Assembly: GCF_003410055.1 (NCBI RefSeq)
Contig: NZ_QUZK01000042.1
Span: 62,001 to 126,000, forward strand
Source: Wenzhouxiangella sediminis
GTDB taxonomy: Bacteria > Pseudomonadota > Gammaproteobacteria > Xanthomonadales > Wenzhouxiangellaceae
Direction of reading: 5' to 3'
Length of the DNA stretch: 64,000 nucleotides
This document shows, in pieces, positions 1-7,474 of the stretch. Position numbers and translations under genes: made by a program. How positions within the stretch are numbered: the stretch's first letter is position 1; every line of letters starts with the position of its first letter. The notes under the pieces were generated by a model. That model saw only the letters and a list, made by a program, of their open reading frames with translations, was not told the DNA's origin and did no database searches.

Positions 1-1563
1 GAGCCGGGCGTCCAGGCCGATGTGGGTATCCGCGGCACCGGCTTCGAGCAGACCGTGATCCTGCTCGACGGCATGCCGATGGGTGATCCCCAGACCGGTC
101 ATCACAACCTCAACCTGCCCGTTCCGATCGAGCACATCGAGCGCATCGAGGTGGTCAAGGGACCGGGCGCCATGGCCTACGGCGGCAAGGCGACCGGCGG
201 GGTGATCAATATCGTCACGCGGAAGGGCGGAGATACCTCCCTGGCCGCGCAAGCCAGAGTCGGCAGCCACGACACCCGCTCGGGCATGCTGGCCGGCGCC
301 GCCGCCTGGGGGCGCAGCGATCACCGCCTGAGCCTCGATCACCTGCAGACCGACGGTCACCTGCCCGAGCGGCGGGCGGACGCCGAACTCACGCGCGGCC
401 TCTACACCGGCGGGGCGGATTTCGGCCGCACGGACCTGCGCTGGGGCCTGGGCGCCGAAAACCGCGACTTCGGCGCCTGGAAGTTCTACACCGCCGACTA
501 TCCGGACCAGCGCGAGCGCACCCGGACCCGAACCGCCTGGCTGGCCGCCGACACCCGCGCCGGCGAGTGGACGCTGAGCCCGCAGGCCTGGCGGCGCGAG
601 CACGACGACCGGTTCCGGACCATCGTCTTCGGTACCGCCTACATCAATCGCCACGAGACGCGGGTGCAGGGATTGCGCCTGGCCGGACGCCGTTCCTGGG
701 GCGGGGGCGTCACGGCGCTCGGGGTATCGCACGCAAGCGAGCGCATCGACTCCAACGCGCTCGATCGCCACGACCGCGACGAGTCCCAGGCCTGGCTGGT
801 GCACCGCCAGCCCCTGGGCCAGCGCACGGCGCTGGAGGCCGGCCTCACCCTGGTCGACTACAGCGACTACGGCAGCTACGGCCTGCCGAGCATTGCCGTC
901 CGGCACCGCATCGGCGAGCACTGGACGGCTTTCGCTTCGGTGGCGCGATCGGCCCGTGTGCCGTCCTACACCGAACTGTTCCTGCAGACCTCGGGTAATC
1001 TGGGCAACCCGGATCTCGAGCCCGAGCGGTCCGACTACGCCGAAGCGGGCCTGCGTTTTCGCGCCGGTGCGCACCGGCTGAACCTCGCGCTGTTCGAGCG
1101 CCGTACCGATCGGTTGATCGACTGGGCCCGCTCGCCGGGCGAAGTCCAGTGGCAGGCCGACCAGTTCGAGGGGCACCGCAGTCAGGGCGGCGAGGTCGAG
1201 TGGCGGTGGTTTCCCGCTCACCGTTGGCTGGAGCGCGTCGACCTGGCCGCCACCGTGCTCGACACCGAGCTCGACGATCGCGGTCTCGAAATCAAGTACG
1301 CGCTGGATCATGTCGAGCTGGGTCTGACCGGGGGTGCCGTCTGGCGTCTGGCTGAGGCGCTGCGATTGACGACGCGTGCGCGCTACACCGACCGCAGTTC
1401 CGGCGAGTCCGGGACGCTGCTGGACCTGCGGTTGGGCTGGCAACTGTCCGGTGTCGAGCTCTTCGTCGAGGGCAACAACCTGCTCGACGAGCGCCTGGTC
1501 GAGGCGGGCTTCGCGCCGCTACCGGGGCGCTGGCTCTACGCGGGTATTCGGGCCGACTACTGA
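1..1563 (+). CDS. TonB-dependent outer-membrane receptor, 5' end outside window
   Basis: Outer-membrane active transporter of the BtuB/FepA-like type; it would bind a ligand outside the cell and import it using TonB energy. The reading frame is open from base 1, so the signal peptide, TonB box and start of the plug lie upstream of the window; the GTG at 22 is only an internal codon. Visible are the second half of the plug (RIEVVKGPGAMAYGG, then GGVINIVT) and a complete beta-barrel of about 440 residues. Near the C-terminus is EGNNLLDERL, and the last residue is an aromatic Tyr, as expected for barrel insertion. The ligand cannot be read from the sequence. The gene converges on the binding-protein gene and their ends overlap by 7 bp. 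Confidence 0.9.
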   Translation, partial: EPGVQADVGIRGTGFEQTVILLDGMPMGDPQTGHHNLNLPVPIEHIERIEVVKGPGAMAYGGKATGGVINIVTRKGGDTSLAAQARVGSHDTRSGMLAGAAAWGRSDHRLSLDHLQTDGHLPERRADAELTRGLYTGGADFGRTDLRWGLGAENRDFGAWKFYTADYPDQRERTRTRTAWLAADTRAGEWTLSPQAWRREHDDRFRTIVFGTAYINRHETRVQGLRLAGRRSWGGGVTALGVSHASERIDSNALDRHDRDESQAWLVHRQPLGQRTALEAGLTLVDYSDYGSYGLPSIAVRHRIGEHWTAFASVARSARVPSYTELFLQTSGNLGNPDLEPERSDYAEAGLRFRAGAHRLNLALFERRTDRLIDWARSPGEVQWQADQFEGHRSQGGEVEWRWFPAHRWLERVDLAATVLDTELDDRGLEIKYALDHVELGLTGGAVWRLAEALRLTTRARYTDRSSGESGTLLDLRLGWQLSGVELFVEGNNLLDERLVEAGFAPLPGRWLYAGIRADY

Positions 1564-2645
1564 GCGTCGTCCCTCGATCGTTGCAGCCAGTCGTCGAAGC
1601 GTTCGCGGATTCGATCGATGGTGTGCGAGTACCAGTCGATGTCCTTGGCGATGGCGTTGGCGCTGTTGTAGGCGTGGGTCGGAATGTGCGGGCGCATGTC
1701 GATCCCCGCTTCGGGGTGGCGGCGCACCTGCGCTTCGGCGGAGTGCCGGGCCGGCCCGTAGGCCAGCCGCTCGGCCAGTTCGGTCAGCGGGCCGGTGCGC
1801 GTGGCGAAGCGGATGAAGGCCCGCGCGGCCTCCGGCCGGCCGGCGCCGGCCGGGACGACCCAGGTCTGGTACTCCTGGATCTGGCCGTCCCAGATGATTT
1901 CGATGCTGCTTTCGGGGTCCAGGCGCGCGTTGAAGAAGCGGCCGTTGTAGCCCGAGGCCATGACCGCCCGGCCGGACTTGAGCAGGCGAACCGGTTCGTC
2001 CCCGGCTTCCCACCAGATGATCGAATCGCGGATCGCGCCGAGGCGCCGGAAGGCCAGTTCCAGGCCGCGCGGCGTCGACAGCAGGTCGTAGAGCTCCTGT
2101 CGGGGGACGCCGCTGGCCAGCAGCGCCCATTCCATGTTGTCCGCCGGCGTCTTGCGAAGCGCGCGCTTGCCGGGGAAGCTCTCGGTGTCGAACAGGTCGG
2201 CGACGCGATTGGGGCGCTGTCCGGAAAAGGCGCGGGCGTCGTAGGCGATGACCGTGGCGTAGACGGTATGGGTGAGCGCGCAGCGATGGCGGGCACCGCC
2301 GATGAAGTCCCGTTTCGCCGGCGTGCCGTCGCTGCCGGGCGGCAGCGCCAGGTCATCGATCGACTGCAGCCGGTCTGCCGCGCAGGCCGCCAGGGATTCG
2401 CTCATCGCCATGTCGACGAGATCCGGAGGCGGGTCGCGGTCGAGGATGGCGGTGCCGCCGTTGTAGGCGACCGTCTCGACGGGGATGCCGGTTCGCTCGG
2501 TGAAGGGCGCGAACAGGACTTCGCGCTGGACTGCTTCGTAGGCCCCGCCCCAGGTCGCCACCACGAGGGGATCCTTCCCGTCGGCCATCGCCGAGCCGAA
2601 GAACAGGGCCGAGACGAGAATCAGGACGGGCTCAAGCCGTGGCAT
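1557..2645 (-). CDS. Periplasmic ABC-type solute-binding protein, PotD/polyamine-like
   Basis: Predicted extracellular solute-binding protein of family 1, 362 aa, closest in style to spermidine/putrescine-binding proteins. It has an N-terminal signal peptide (hydrophobic LILVSALFFGSAMA ending near residue 21), followed by LVVATWGGAYE, the typical first strand of this family, and IPVETVAYNGG. Late landmarks are EYQTWVVPAGAGRPEAA and a C-terminal helical region. The ATG at 2645 lies inside the 3' end of the upstream ClC gene (14-bp overlap), which suggests translational coupling. No permease or ATPase gene is nearby, so it is either an orphan binding protein or works with a transporter encoded elsewhere. 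Substrate is inferred from family resemblance only. Confidence 0.82.
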   Translation of the reverse strand: MPRLEPVLILVSALFFGSAMADGKDPLVVATWGGAYEAVQREVLFAPFTERTGIPVETVAYNGGTAILDRDPPPDLVDMAMSESLAACAADRLQSIDDLALPPGSDGTPAKRDFIGGARHRCALTHTVYATVIAYDARAFSGQRPNRVADLFDTESFPGKRALRKTPADNMEWALLASGVPRQELYDLLSTPRGLELAFRRLGAIRDSIIWWEAGDEPVRLLKSGRAVMASGYNGRFFNARLDPESSIEIIWDGQIQEYQTWVVPAGAGRPEAARAFIRFATRTGPLTELAERLAYGPARHSAEAQVRRHPEAGIDMRPHIPTHAYNSANAIAKDIDWYSHTIDRIRERFDDWLQRSRDDAQ

Positions 2646-4395
2646 GTTCTTCCTTGCGCATCTGTTCGAGCAACTCCAGGTAGGCGTTGATCAGGTCGGA
2701 CTCGTAGACCGTGCCGACCAGGCGGCCGTCGGCGTCGAGGACGGCCACGCCCTCACCGACGAAGTGTCGCATGGCGTTCATCGCCTCCCAGACGGTTTCG
2801 TCCTCTCGCATGCTAAGAGCGTTGGCGTCGCACCAGCGCTGCGCCGGCTCACGCTCGCCGGCGGCGAACAGTTCGTGCAGGTGCACGGTGCCCGCGTAGT
2901 AGCCGCGCGCATCCACCAGGTAGGCCTCGGACGAGCCGGCCTCGACGATGGCATCGCGTGCCTGACGCACTGTCGCGTCGCTCTCCACGGTGACGTAGTC
3001 CTCGGAAAGAAGTTCGCTGATGGCGTGCGTCCGGAGGATCGCCCGGCTTCTGCCGCCGGAGAGATCGTGCCCGCGCTCGGTCAATTGCCGGTCGAACAGC
3101 GAGCGGCCGAAGTATCGGGATGCGACCAGGTTGGCCAGGGCGACGCTGGCCAGGGCCGCGATGGTCAGCGGGTAGCTGGCGGTCAGCTCGAAGACGATGA
3201 TGACGGTCGTCAGGGGGGCCCCGATAACCGGCGCGGTGACGGCCACCATGCCGCACACCGAATAGACCACCAGGGCCGACAGGTCCAGCCCCAGCAGCGA
3301 CCCGACCAGGCTGCCGAACAGCGCGCCGAACAGGCTGCCGATGACCAGTGCCGGGCTGAACACCCCGCCGGCAAAGCCCATGCCCAGGCACCAGGCCGTG
3401 GCCAGCAGCTTGAGCGTGAGCACCAGCAAGAGCTCCCAGTGGCTGAAAGCGCCCTCGATGAAGGCCAGGCGCAGGGTCTCCGAGCCCATGCCCAGGATAT
3501 CGGGCATCCACAGCGCGGCCAGACCGAGGCCGAGGCCCGCCATTGCCGGGCGCAGCACGGCCGGCACTTTCATCCGACCGGCCAGGCGCGCCATGCGCAA
3601 CAGCGCCGACATGTAGGCGACCGCCACCCCGGCGCTGGCCACGCCCAGGACGACGAAGAGCCCGAACTCCCAGAGATGCGCCACTTCGGCCTCGGCCACC
3701 TGGAACAGCGGCGGCTGGGGCCAGATCAACTGGGCGGTGACGTGGCCGAGCACGGAAGCGAAGGCGACCGGCGCGAAGGCGCGCAGGGCGAAATGACGGA
3801 GCACCACCTCGTGCGCGAAGAGGATGCCGGCGATGGGTGCATGAAATACCGTCGAGATGGCCGCGGCCACGCCGCAGGCGATGGCGATGTTGTCGCTGGT
3901 CGTGCCGGCGCGGAACAGGCGGGCCAGGCCCGATCCCACTGTTCCGCCCATGTGCACCAGCGGGCCGTACTGGCCCACCGAGGCCCCGGAACCCAGCGAG
4001 ACCAGGCTCGACAGCCCGGTGAGAAAGCCCGTACGCAGCGGCAGGCGGCCCTCCCGGGTCTGGACCGCGGCGATCAGGTCGGCCGGGGAATGCGGGCGCC
4101 GGTCCGGGATGAAACGGTGCAGGATGCCGCCGACCAGTCCGCCGGCGGTCGGCACGGCCACGATCGCCAGCGTCACCAGCCAGGCGCGCTCCTCCATCAT
4201 GCGGCTGCGCGGCGAGATCAGCAGCAGGTCGTTGAGCCAGCCGATGGCGGCTACGAAGCCGTTGGCCAGCATGGCCGACACGATGCCGGCCACGGCACCG
4301 AGCAGGACGATGACGGAGACCCGGCGAAGCAGGTCGCCGGGATCGCGTCGAGGGGGAGCCGGTTCGACTGTGTCGTTCACCGGCCCGTGGCTCAA
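2632..4395 (-). CDS. ClC-family anion channel/transporter with C-terminal CBS pair
   Basis: Inner-membrane ClC protein, 587 aa, with the usual multi-helix core (about residues 20-430) followed by two CBS domains (about 455-510 and 520-580) that often sense adenine nucleotides. The second selectivity signature GGVFSPALVIG is present. The signature that normally reads GREGP or GKEGP reads GQYGP at residues 141-145, so the gating/proton glutamate is replaced by Tyr143. The GSGIPE-like anion-binding segment is also not recognisable; that region reads RPHSPADLIAA. In known ClCs, loss of the gating glutamate favours channel-like or uncoupled transport. The protein overlaps its downstream neighbour by 14 bp and its upstream neighbour by 4 bp, which implies one transcript. 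Confidence 0.9.
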   Translation of the reverse strand: MSHGPVNDTVEPAPPRRDPGDLLRRVSVIVLLGAVAGIVSAMLANGFVAAIGWLNDLLLISPRSRMMEERAWLVTLAIVAVPTAGGLVGGILHRFIPDRRPHSPADLIAAVQTREGRLPLRTGFLTGLSSLVSLGSGASVGQYGPLVHMGGTVGSGLARLFRAGTTSDNIAIACGVAAAISTVFHAPIAGILFAHEVVLRHFALRAFAPVAFASVLGHVTAQLIWPQPPLFQVAEAEVAHLWEFGLFVVLGVASAGVAVAYMSALLRMARLAGRMKVPAVLRPAMAGLGLGLAALWMPDILGMGSETLRLAFIEGAFSHWELLLVLTLKLLATAWCLGMGFAGGVFSPALVIGSLFGALFGSLVGSLLGLDLSALVVYSVCGMVAVTAPVIGAPLTTVIIVFELTASYPLTIAALASVALANLVASRYFGRSLFDRQLTERGHDLSGGRSRAILRTHAISELLSEDYVTVESDATVRQARDAIVEAGSSEAYLVDARGYYAGTVHLHELFAAGEREPAQRWCDANALSMREDETVWEAMNAMRHFVGEGVAVLDADGRLVGTVYESDLINAYLELLEQMRKEEHATA

Positions 4396-4964
4396 CGGAC
4401 GACCGGGACGCCGAACAGGATCGGGTGCAGCCAGAACGCGAATGCGGCGTAGAGCAGCAGCCCCCCGACGATCACGATGACATCGTTGGCTTTCGAGCCG
4501 GGCAGCTGCGGAATGGCGCGCTGCGGGCGGTGCTTGAAGGAAATGCGGTCGGCTACCGCCCAGGCCAGGAAGCCGCCGAAGAGCAGCAGGTCGGCCAGGG
4601 TGCCGTTGACCAGAAGGTGGGCCAAGGCCCAGGCCTTCACCGCTGCCAGCATCGGGTGCTTGAGCACCTGCTGGATGCGGCCGGGAAAGTAAGTCGCCAG
4701 CAGTGCGGGGAACACGAAGAGCACCAGCAGCATGGCCAGGTGGCGCATGAAGGCCGGCGGCTGCCAGAGCCAGGTGGGATCCATCCGCGCCTGGCCGTAG
4801 CCGATGACGATCAGTACCAGCCCGGCAATGGCCAGCAGGCTGTAGACACCCTTGAAGGGCATCTCGCCCATCTTCGCGACCATGGCGTCACGCCAGCGCC
4901 AGGAGAAGATGCTGATCGAGTGCGTGCCCAGGAAAAGCACCAGGCCGATGACGAGTAGCGACAT
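4392..4964 (-). CDS. NnrU-family integral membrane protein
   Basis: Predicted inner-membrane protein of 190 aa resembling NnrU, a family found with denitrification genes in some bacteria but widespread and without a settled function. It begins MSLLVIGLVLFLGTHSIS; the HS pair in the first helix, followed by FSWRWRD, is typical. About five to six hydrophobic segments are visible, with RHLAMLLVLFVFPALL and AHLLVNGTLADLLLFGGF among them. A longer frame reaches 5081, but the ATG at 4964 is preceded by a good GGGAG ribosome site and gives the family-like N-terminus. The stop overlaps the ClC start by 4 bp, so the two are probably co-transcribed. No denitrification genes are seen here. Confidence 0.85.
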   Translation of the reverse strand: MSLLVIGLVLFLGTHSISIFSWRWRDAMVAKMGEMPFKGVYSLLAIAGLVLIVIGYGQARMDPTWLWQPPAFMRHLAMLLVLFVFPALLATYFPGRIQQVLKHPMLAAVKAWALAHLLVNGTLADLLLFGGFLAWAVADRISFKHRPQRAIPQLPGSKANDVIVIVGGLLLYAAFAFWLHPILFGVPVVR

Positions 4965-5100
4965 TGCGAATCTCCCTTGGTGGACGGCACACATTGTAAG
5001 GGTGGCGATCGCCCGTGCCACCCGAGGCGGAGAACGGGCAAGCTCCGGACGGGTCGCCGCGGGCGCGAAAGCCCGCTCCACAGGAATTGCCCCGCAGGGC

Positions 5101-5664
5101 TCAGGGGCGCTCGAGAATCCGCCGCCGGATGATTGCCTCTTCTTCGGGCGTGATCAATCCTTCTTCGAGCAGTTCCTGGAGGAAGCGCAGCTGTTCAAGC
5201 TTCCTCGATGCCGGAGTCTCGTCACCGCCCGGACCGGAACCCGATTCCCTCGAGGGCGGAGGGGCTGCGGCATCTGCTGCCAGTCCCCCGGCACGGTCGT
5301 CCCGGCCTTCGCTGTCCGGAGATACCTGCTCCCCGCATTCGAGTTGCAGCGACAGGCCAGTGACGATGTCGCTGTCTCCGGGGCGGATGTTCAGTTCCCG
5401 GCAGCCGGCCTTGCGCAAGGTGACGACGCCATACTGCGCCATGTCCTCCGAGGCGTAGCTGTTGGGGTAGATGTCGCGCTCGTCGAGCGTCAGCGGCGTG
5501 GTGCCGTGGTGTCCGGTGATCGTGATCACCTCGGCGCCTGCCGGGTCGGACTCGACATCGAAGGAGCGGATGCCGGCTCCGTCGATCGCCTCGGCCCGGC
5601 CGCCCGCGAGCAGCAGGGAAAGCGCCAGGAGCGACAGCGCAACGGTCGGCTTCGAAGTGCCCAT
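5101..5664 (-). CDS. Secreted protein with PEGA-like region and SHOCT-like tail
   Basis: Hypothetical exported protein of 187 aa. It has a signal peptide (hydrophobic LSLLALSLLLAGGRAEA). Residues 35-95 have a PEGA-like flavour (VESDPAGAEVITITG, then a cysteine-containing VTLRKAGCRELNI). Residues 110-155 are a low-complexity linker rich in Gly, Pro, Ala, Asp and Glu. The last 33 residues (KLEQLRFLQELLEEGLITPE and onward) match the short SHOCT oligomerisation helix pair. A SHOCT tail on an exported protein probably mediates self-association or membrane-surface binding; function is otherwise unknown. The stop is 136 bp upstream of the NnrU start, and the gene sits 12 bp after the stop of the cytochrome-porin gene in the same orientation, so it may share that FNR-type promoter. 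Confidence 0.7.
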   Translation of the reverse strand: MGTSKPTVALSLLALSLLLAGGRAEAIDGAGIRSFDVESDPAGAEVITITGHHGTTPLTLDERDIYPNSYASEDMAQYGVVTLRKAGCRELNIRPGDSDIVTGLSLQLECGEQVSPDSEGRDDRAGGLAADAAAPPPSRESGSGPGGDETPASRKLEQLRFLQELLEEGLITPEEEAIIRRRILERP

Positions 5665-5676
5665 CGTTCGCCCGGG

Positions 5677-6966
5677 TCAGTAAGCCGCGTCGAAGCCCAG
5701 CAGCAGGTAGTGCTCCTGGTCGAGGTGGCCGGTGTAGTAATTGCCCGATTGCGGATCGTCGTCGAGCAGGTCGACGTTCAGTTCCATGATGCCCTTGAGA
5801 TTCCGCATGAAGTAATACGAGGCGGTGAGGGTCATGCTGTTGATGTCGATGCCCTCGTAGATGGTGTCGGTGTTGGCGAAGTCACCGGCGTCGGCGTAGT
5901 TGTAGAGCGCTGAAAAGGCCCAGCGGTCATTGGGGATGTAGTCGATGCCGGCGAAGCCGCCGTCCCAGGAGTATTCCTCATCGGGTGCGGCGTCGAGGAA
6001 GCCGTCCCACTCGTTCCACAGGTACTGGGCGTACCAGTACCAGCGCCCGCCGATCGAGCCGGACAGGTCGATGCCGGCAACGCGCTTGTCGGTATTCCTG
6101 CCGCTGGTGTCGAGCCCGGCGGGTCCGCCTGCGCCGCGCTGCTTGCCGTCGAGTCCGAACAGGCCGACGGCGACCGGCCCGAGGTCGAATCCGACACGCC
6201 CGAACACCGTCTTGGAATTGTCGCTGTCGAACAGGTTGTCGGGGCGGCTGAAGCCGGGGCTGTTGACGTCGAAGTGGGCGGAGATGCCGTTGCCGTTGAC
6301 AAAGCCCAGCCCGATGTCCAGCGGGCCCACGCCCCGGTCGAACAGCACGCCGCGCTCGTAGGTGATGCCGGCCATGCGATAGGCCATGTAGTCCTGAAAC
6401 GGCAGGCGGACCTCACGCGGGAACATCAGGTCCGAGACCTGGAACTGGCCGAGCATCATGCCGATACCCGAGCCGAAGATGTCGTCGTGGCGGAACCAGG
6501 CGTCCTCGACCACGACTTCGCCATTGCCGCCCTTTTCGCCGAAAATGGCGTAGAAGTAGTAGGTGATGTGCTCGCTCAAGGGTGCGCTGGAGAGCATCTT
6601 GATCAGGTAGGGTGACTGGAAATCGGTATCGGCCTGTAGCTTCTCGCCGGTGATCGGATCGATGTTGCCGCCTTCGCGGGCCTGGAAGTAGCCCTGGGCC
6701 CGGAACGCCAGTGGGGGGTAGTCGGGCAGCTTGAGGCGCTTGTCGCCGGTGTCGGTCGTGCCCGCGTCCCAGTTGTCGAGCTTGAAGTTGTTGCCGGCGA
6801 AGAACTCGCCGAACTGGTTGAGCTTGGGGTAAGCGGCGTGGCAGGCGGCACAGGTCATATCGTACTTGCGCGCAAACTCGGGCATGGCCGACAAGTGGCC
6901 CGAGGCCAGCAGGAGGCAGGCGGCTGCTGCCGCTGCGAGCAAATGGCTGGTGCTCTTGGTTCTCAT
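5677..6966 (-). CDS. Fused monoheme cytochrome c / outer-membrane porin (Cyc2-like)
   Basis: Predicted 429-aa outer-membrane protein with a signal peptide (LLAAAAAACLLLASGHLSA), immediately a single heme c site CAACH (Cys39, Cys42, His43) within MPEFARKYDMTCAACH, then a long beta-barrel-like region ending in FDAAY with a C-terminal aromatic residue. A small N-terminal heme domain followed by a barrel is the architecture of Cyc2, the outer-membrane iron oxidase of acidophilic and neutrophilic iron oxidisers, and of wider porin-cytochrome relatives of unproven role. The motif FAR..x..CxxCH..xPxLNxFG resembles the Cyc2 heme segment, but alternating strands such as YFYAIFGE and LGFVNGNGISAHF show only that the rest is barrel-like. 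The ATG at 6966 was chosen over a frame reaching 7266 because TAAGGAG precedes it and it yields the signal peptide. Iron oxidation itself is inference. Confidence 0.75.
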   Translation of the reverse strand: MRTKSTSHLLAAAAAACLLLASGHLSAMPEFARKYDMTCAACHAAYPKLNQFGEFFAGNNFKLDNWDAGTTDTGDKRLKLPDYPPLAFRAQGYFQAREGGNIDPITGEKLQADTDFQSPYLIKMLSSAPLSEHITYYFYAIFGEKGGNGEVVVEDAWFRHDDIFGSGIGMMLGQFQVSDLMFPREVRLPFQDYMAYRMAGITYERGVLFDRGVGPLDIGLGFVNGNGISAHFDVNSPGFSRPDNLFDSDNSKTVFGRVGFDLGPVAVGLFGLDGKQRGAGGPAGLDTSGRNTDKRVAGIDLSGSIGGRWYWYAQYLWNEWDGFLDAAPDEEYSWDGGFAGIDYIPNDRWAFSALYNYADAGDFANTDTIYEGIDINSMTLTASYYFMRNLKGIMELNVDLLDDDPQSGNYYTGHLDQEHYLLLGFDAAY

Positions 6967-7022
6967 GGTCCGCTCCTTACTGTCGACGATCGGGGCGCGG
7001 CATCGATGCGCCTTGTTCCCCA

Positions 7023-7064
7023 ATCGTATTCCGGAACGTCGGTTCAAGAGTTGATCCGGATCAC
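7023..7064 (-). promoter_or_regulatory. FNR/Anr-type class II promoter of the cytochrome-porin gene
   Basis: On the plus strand, TTGAT-CCGG-ATCAC at 7051-7064 differs by one base from the FNR consensus TTGAT-N4-ATCAA. On the minus strand a -10-like TACGAT lies at 7023-7028. The centre-to-centre distance is 32 bp, which places the FNR site at about -41.5, the standard class II activating position. The predicted mRNA would start near 7016 and carry a leader of about 50 nt to the ATG at 6966. The inference is oxygen-limited activation. Confidence 0.6.
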
Positions 7065-7216
7065 TCAATCGGCAGTTATTCGGCGGAAGATGCATCATGC
7101 GGCCGGGCGGGTCGCGGCTGGAGTCCCGGCGGGCCTGGGCGATATTGATCGTTAGGACTTGCCGGGCCGGGCGAAAAGCCGCGCGTTGTTCGCAATGCCG
7201 CAAGCGATGAGGGAAG

Positions 7217-7262
7217 TGGTCGGGGTGACTGGATTCGAACCAGCGACTCCTGCCTCCCGAAG
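7217..7262 (-). repeat. Left attachment repeat (stranded tRNA-Pro 3' end)
   Basis: These 46 bp are identical to 34620-34665, the 3' part of tRNA-Pro(CGG) including CCA end, T arm, variable loop and the 3' side of the anticodon arm. Identity stops at 7262/34665 and also one base before the CCA end. Since the 5' half of the tRNA is missing here, this is the displaced original 3' end left by site-specific integration, marking the far edge of the island. Confidence 0.93.
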
Positions 7263-7474
7263 CCAAGTGCTATGTAAGTATGTTGAAGTCTACCAGTAGG
7301 CGCTAAGTGCTGTCAAATGGCGTTTTCAGGGGTTCGTCGGCTTGAAACGCGATGTAAATTGAGGCACAGTTGTGCCCAATATGTATAGATTAAAAAGTAT
7401 TTAAATTTTGACTCCTGCCCACGTTTTTTTGCTGATTCCAGGGTATTTCGGGGCAATCAGGTTCCGGAGCCCGC

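Noticed and set aside
2644-4452. 602-codon open frame antisense to the ClC gene
   Set aside because: Gln/His/Arg/Gly-rich shadow without a ribosome site; the ClC protein is clear on the other strand.
7217-7262. A second tRNA-Pro gene
   Set aside because: Only the 3' part is present; there is no D arm, 5' acceptor strand or 5' anticodon stem next to it.
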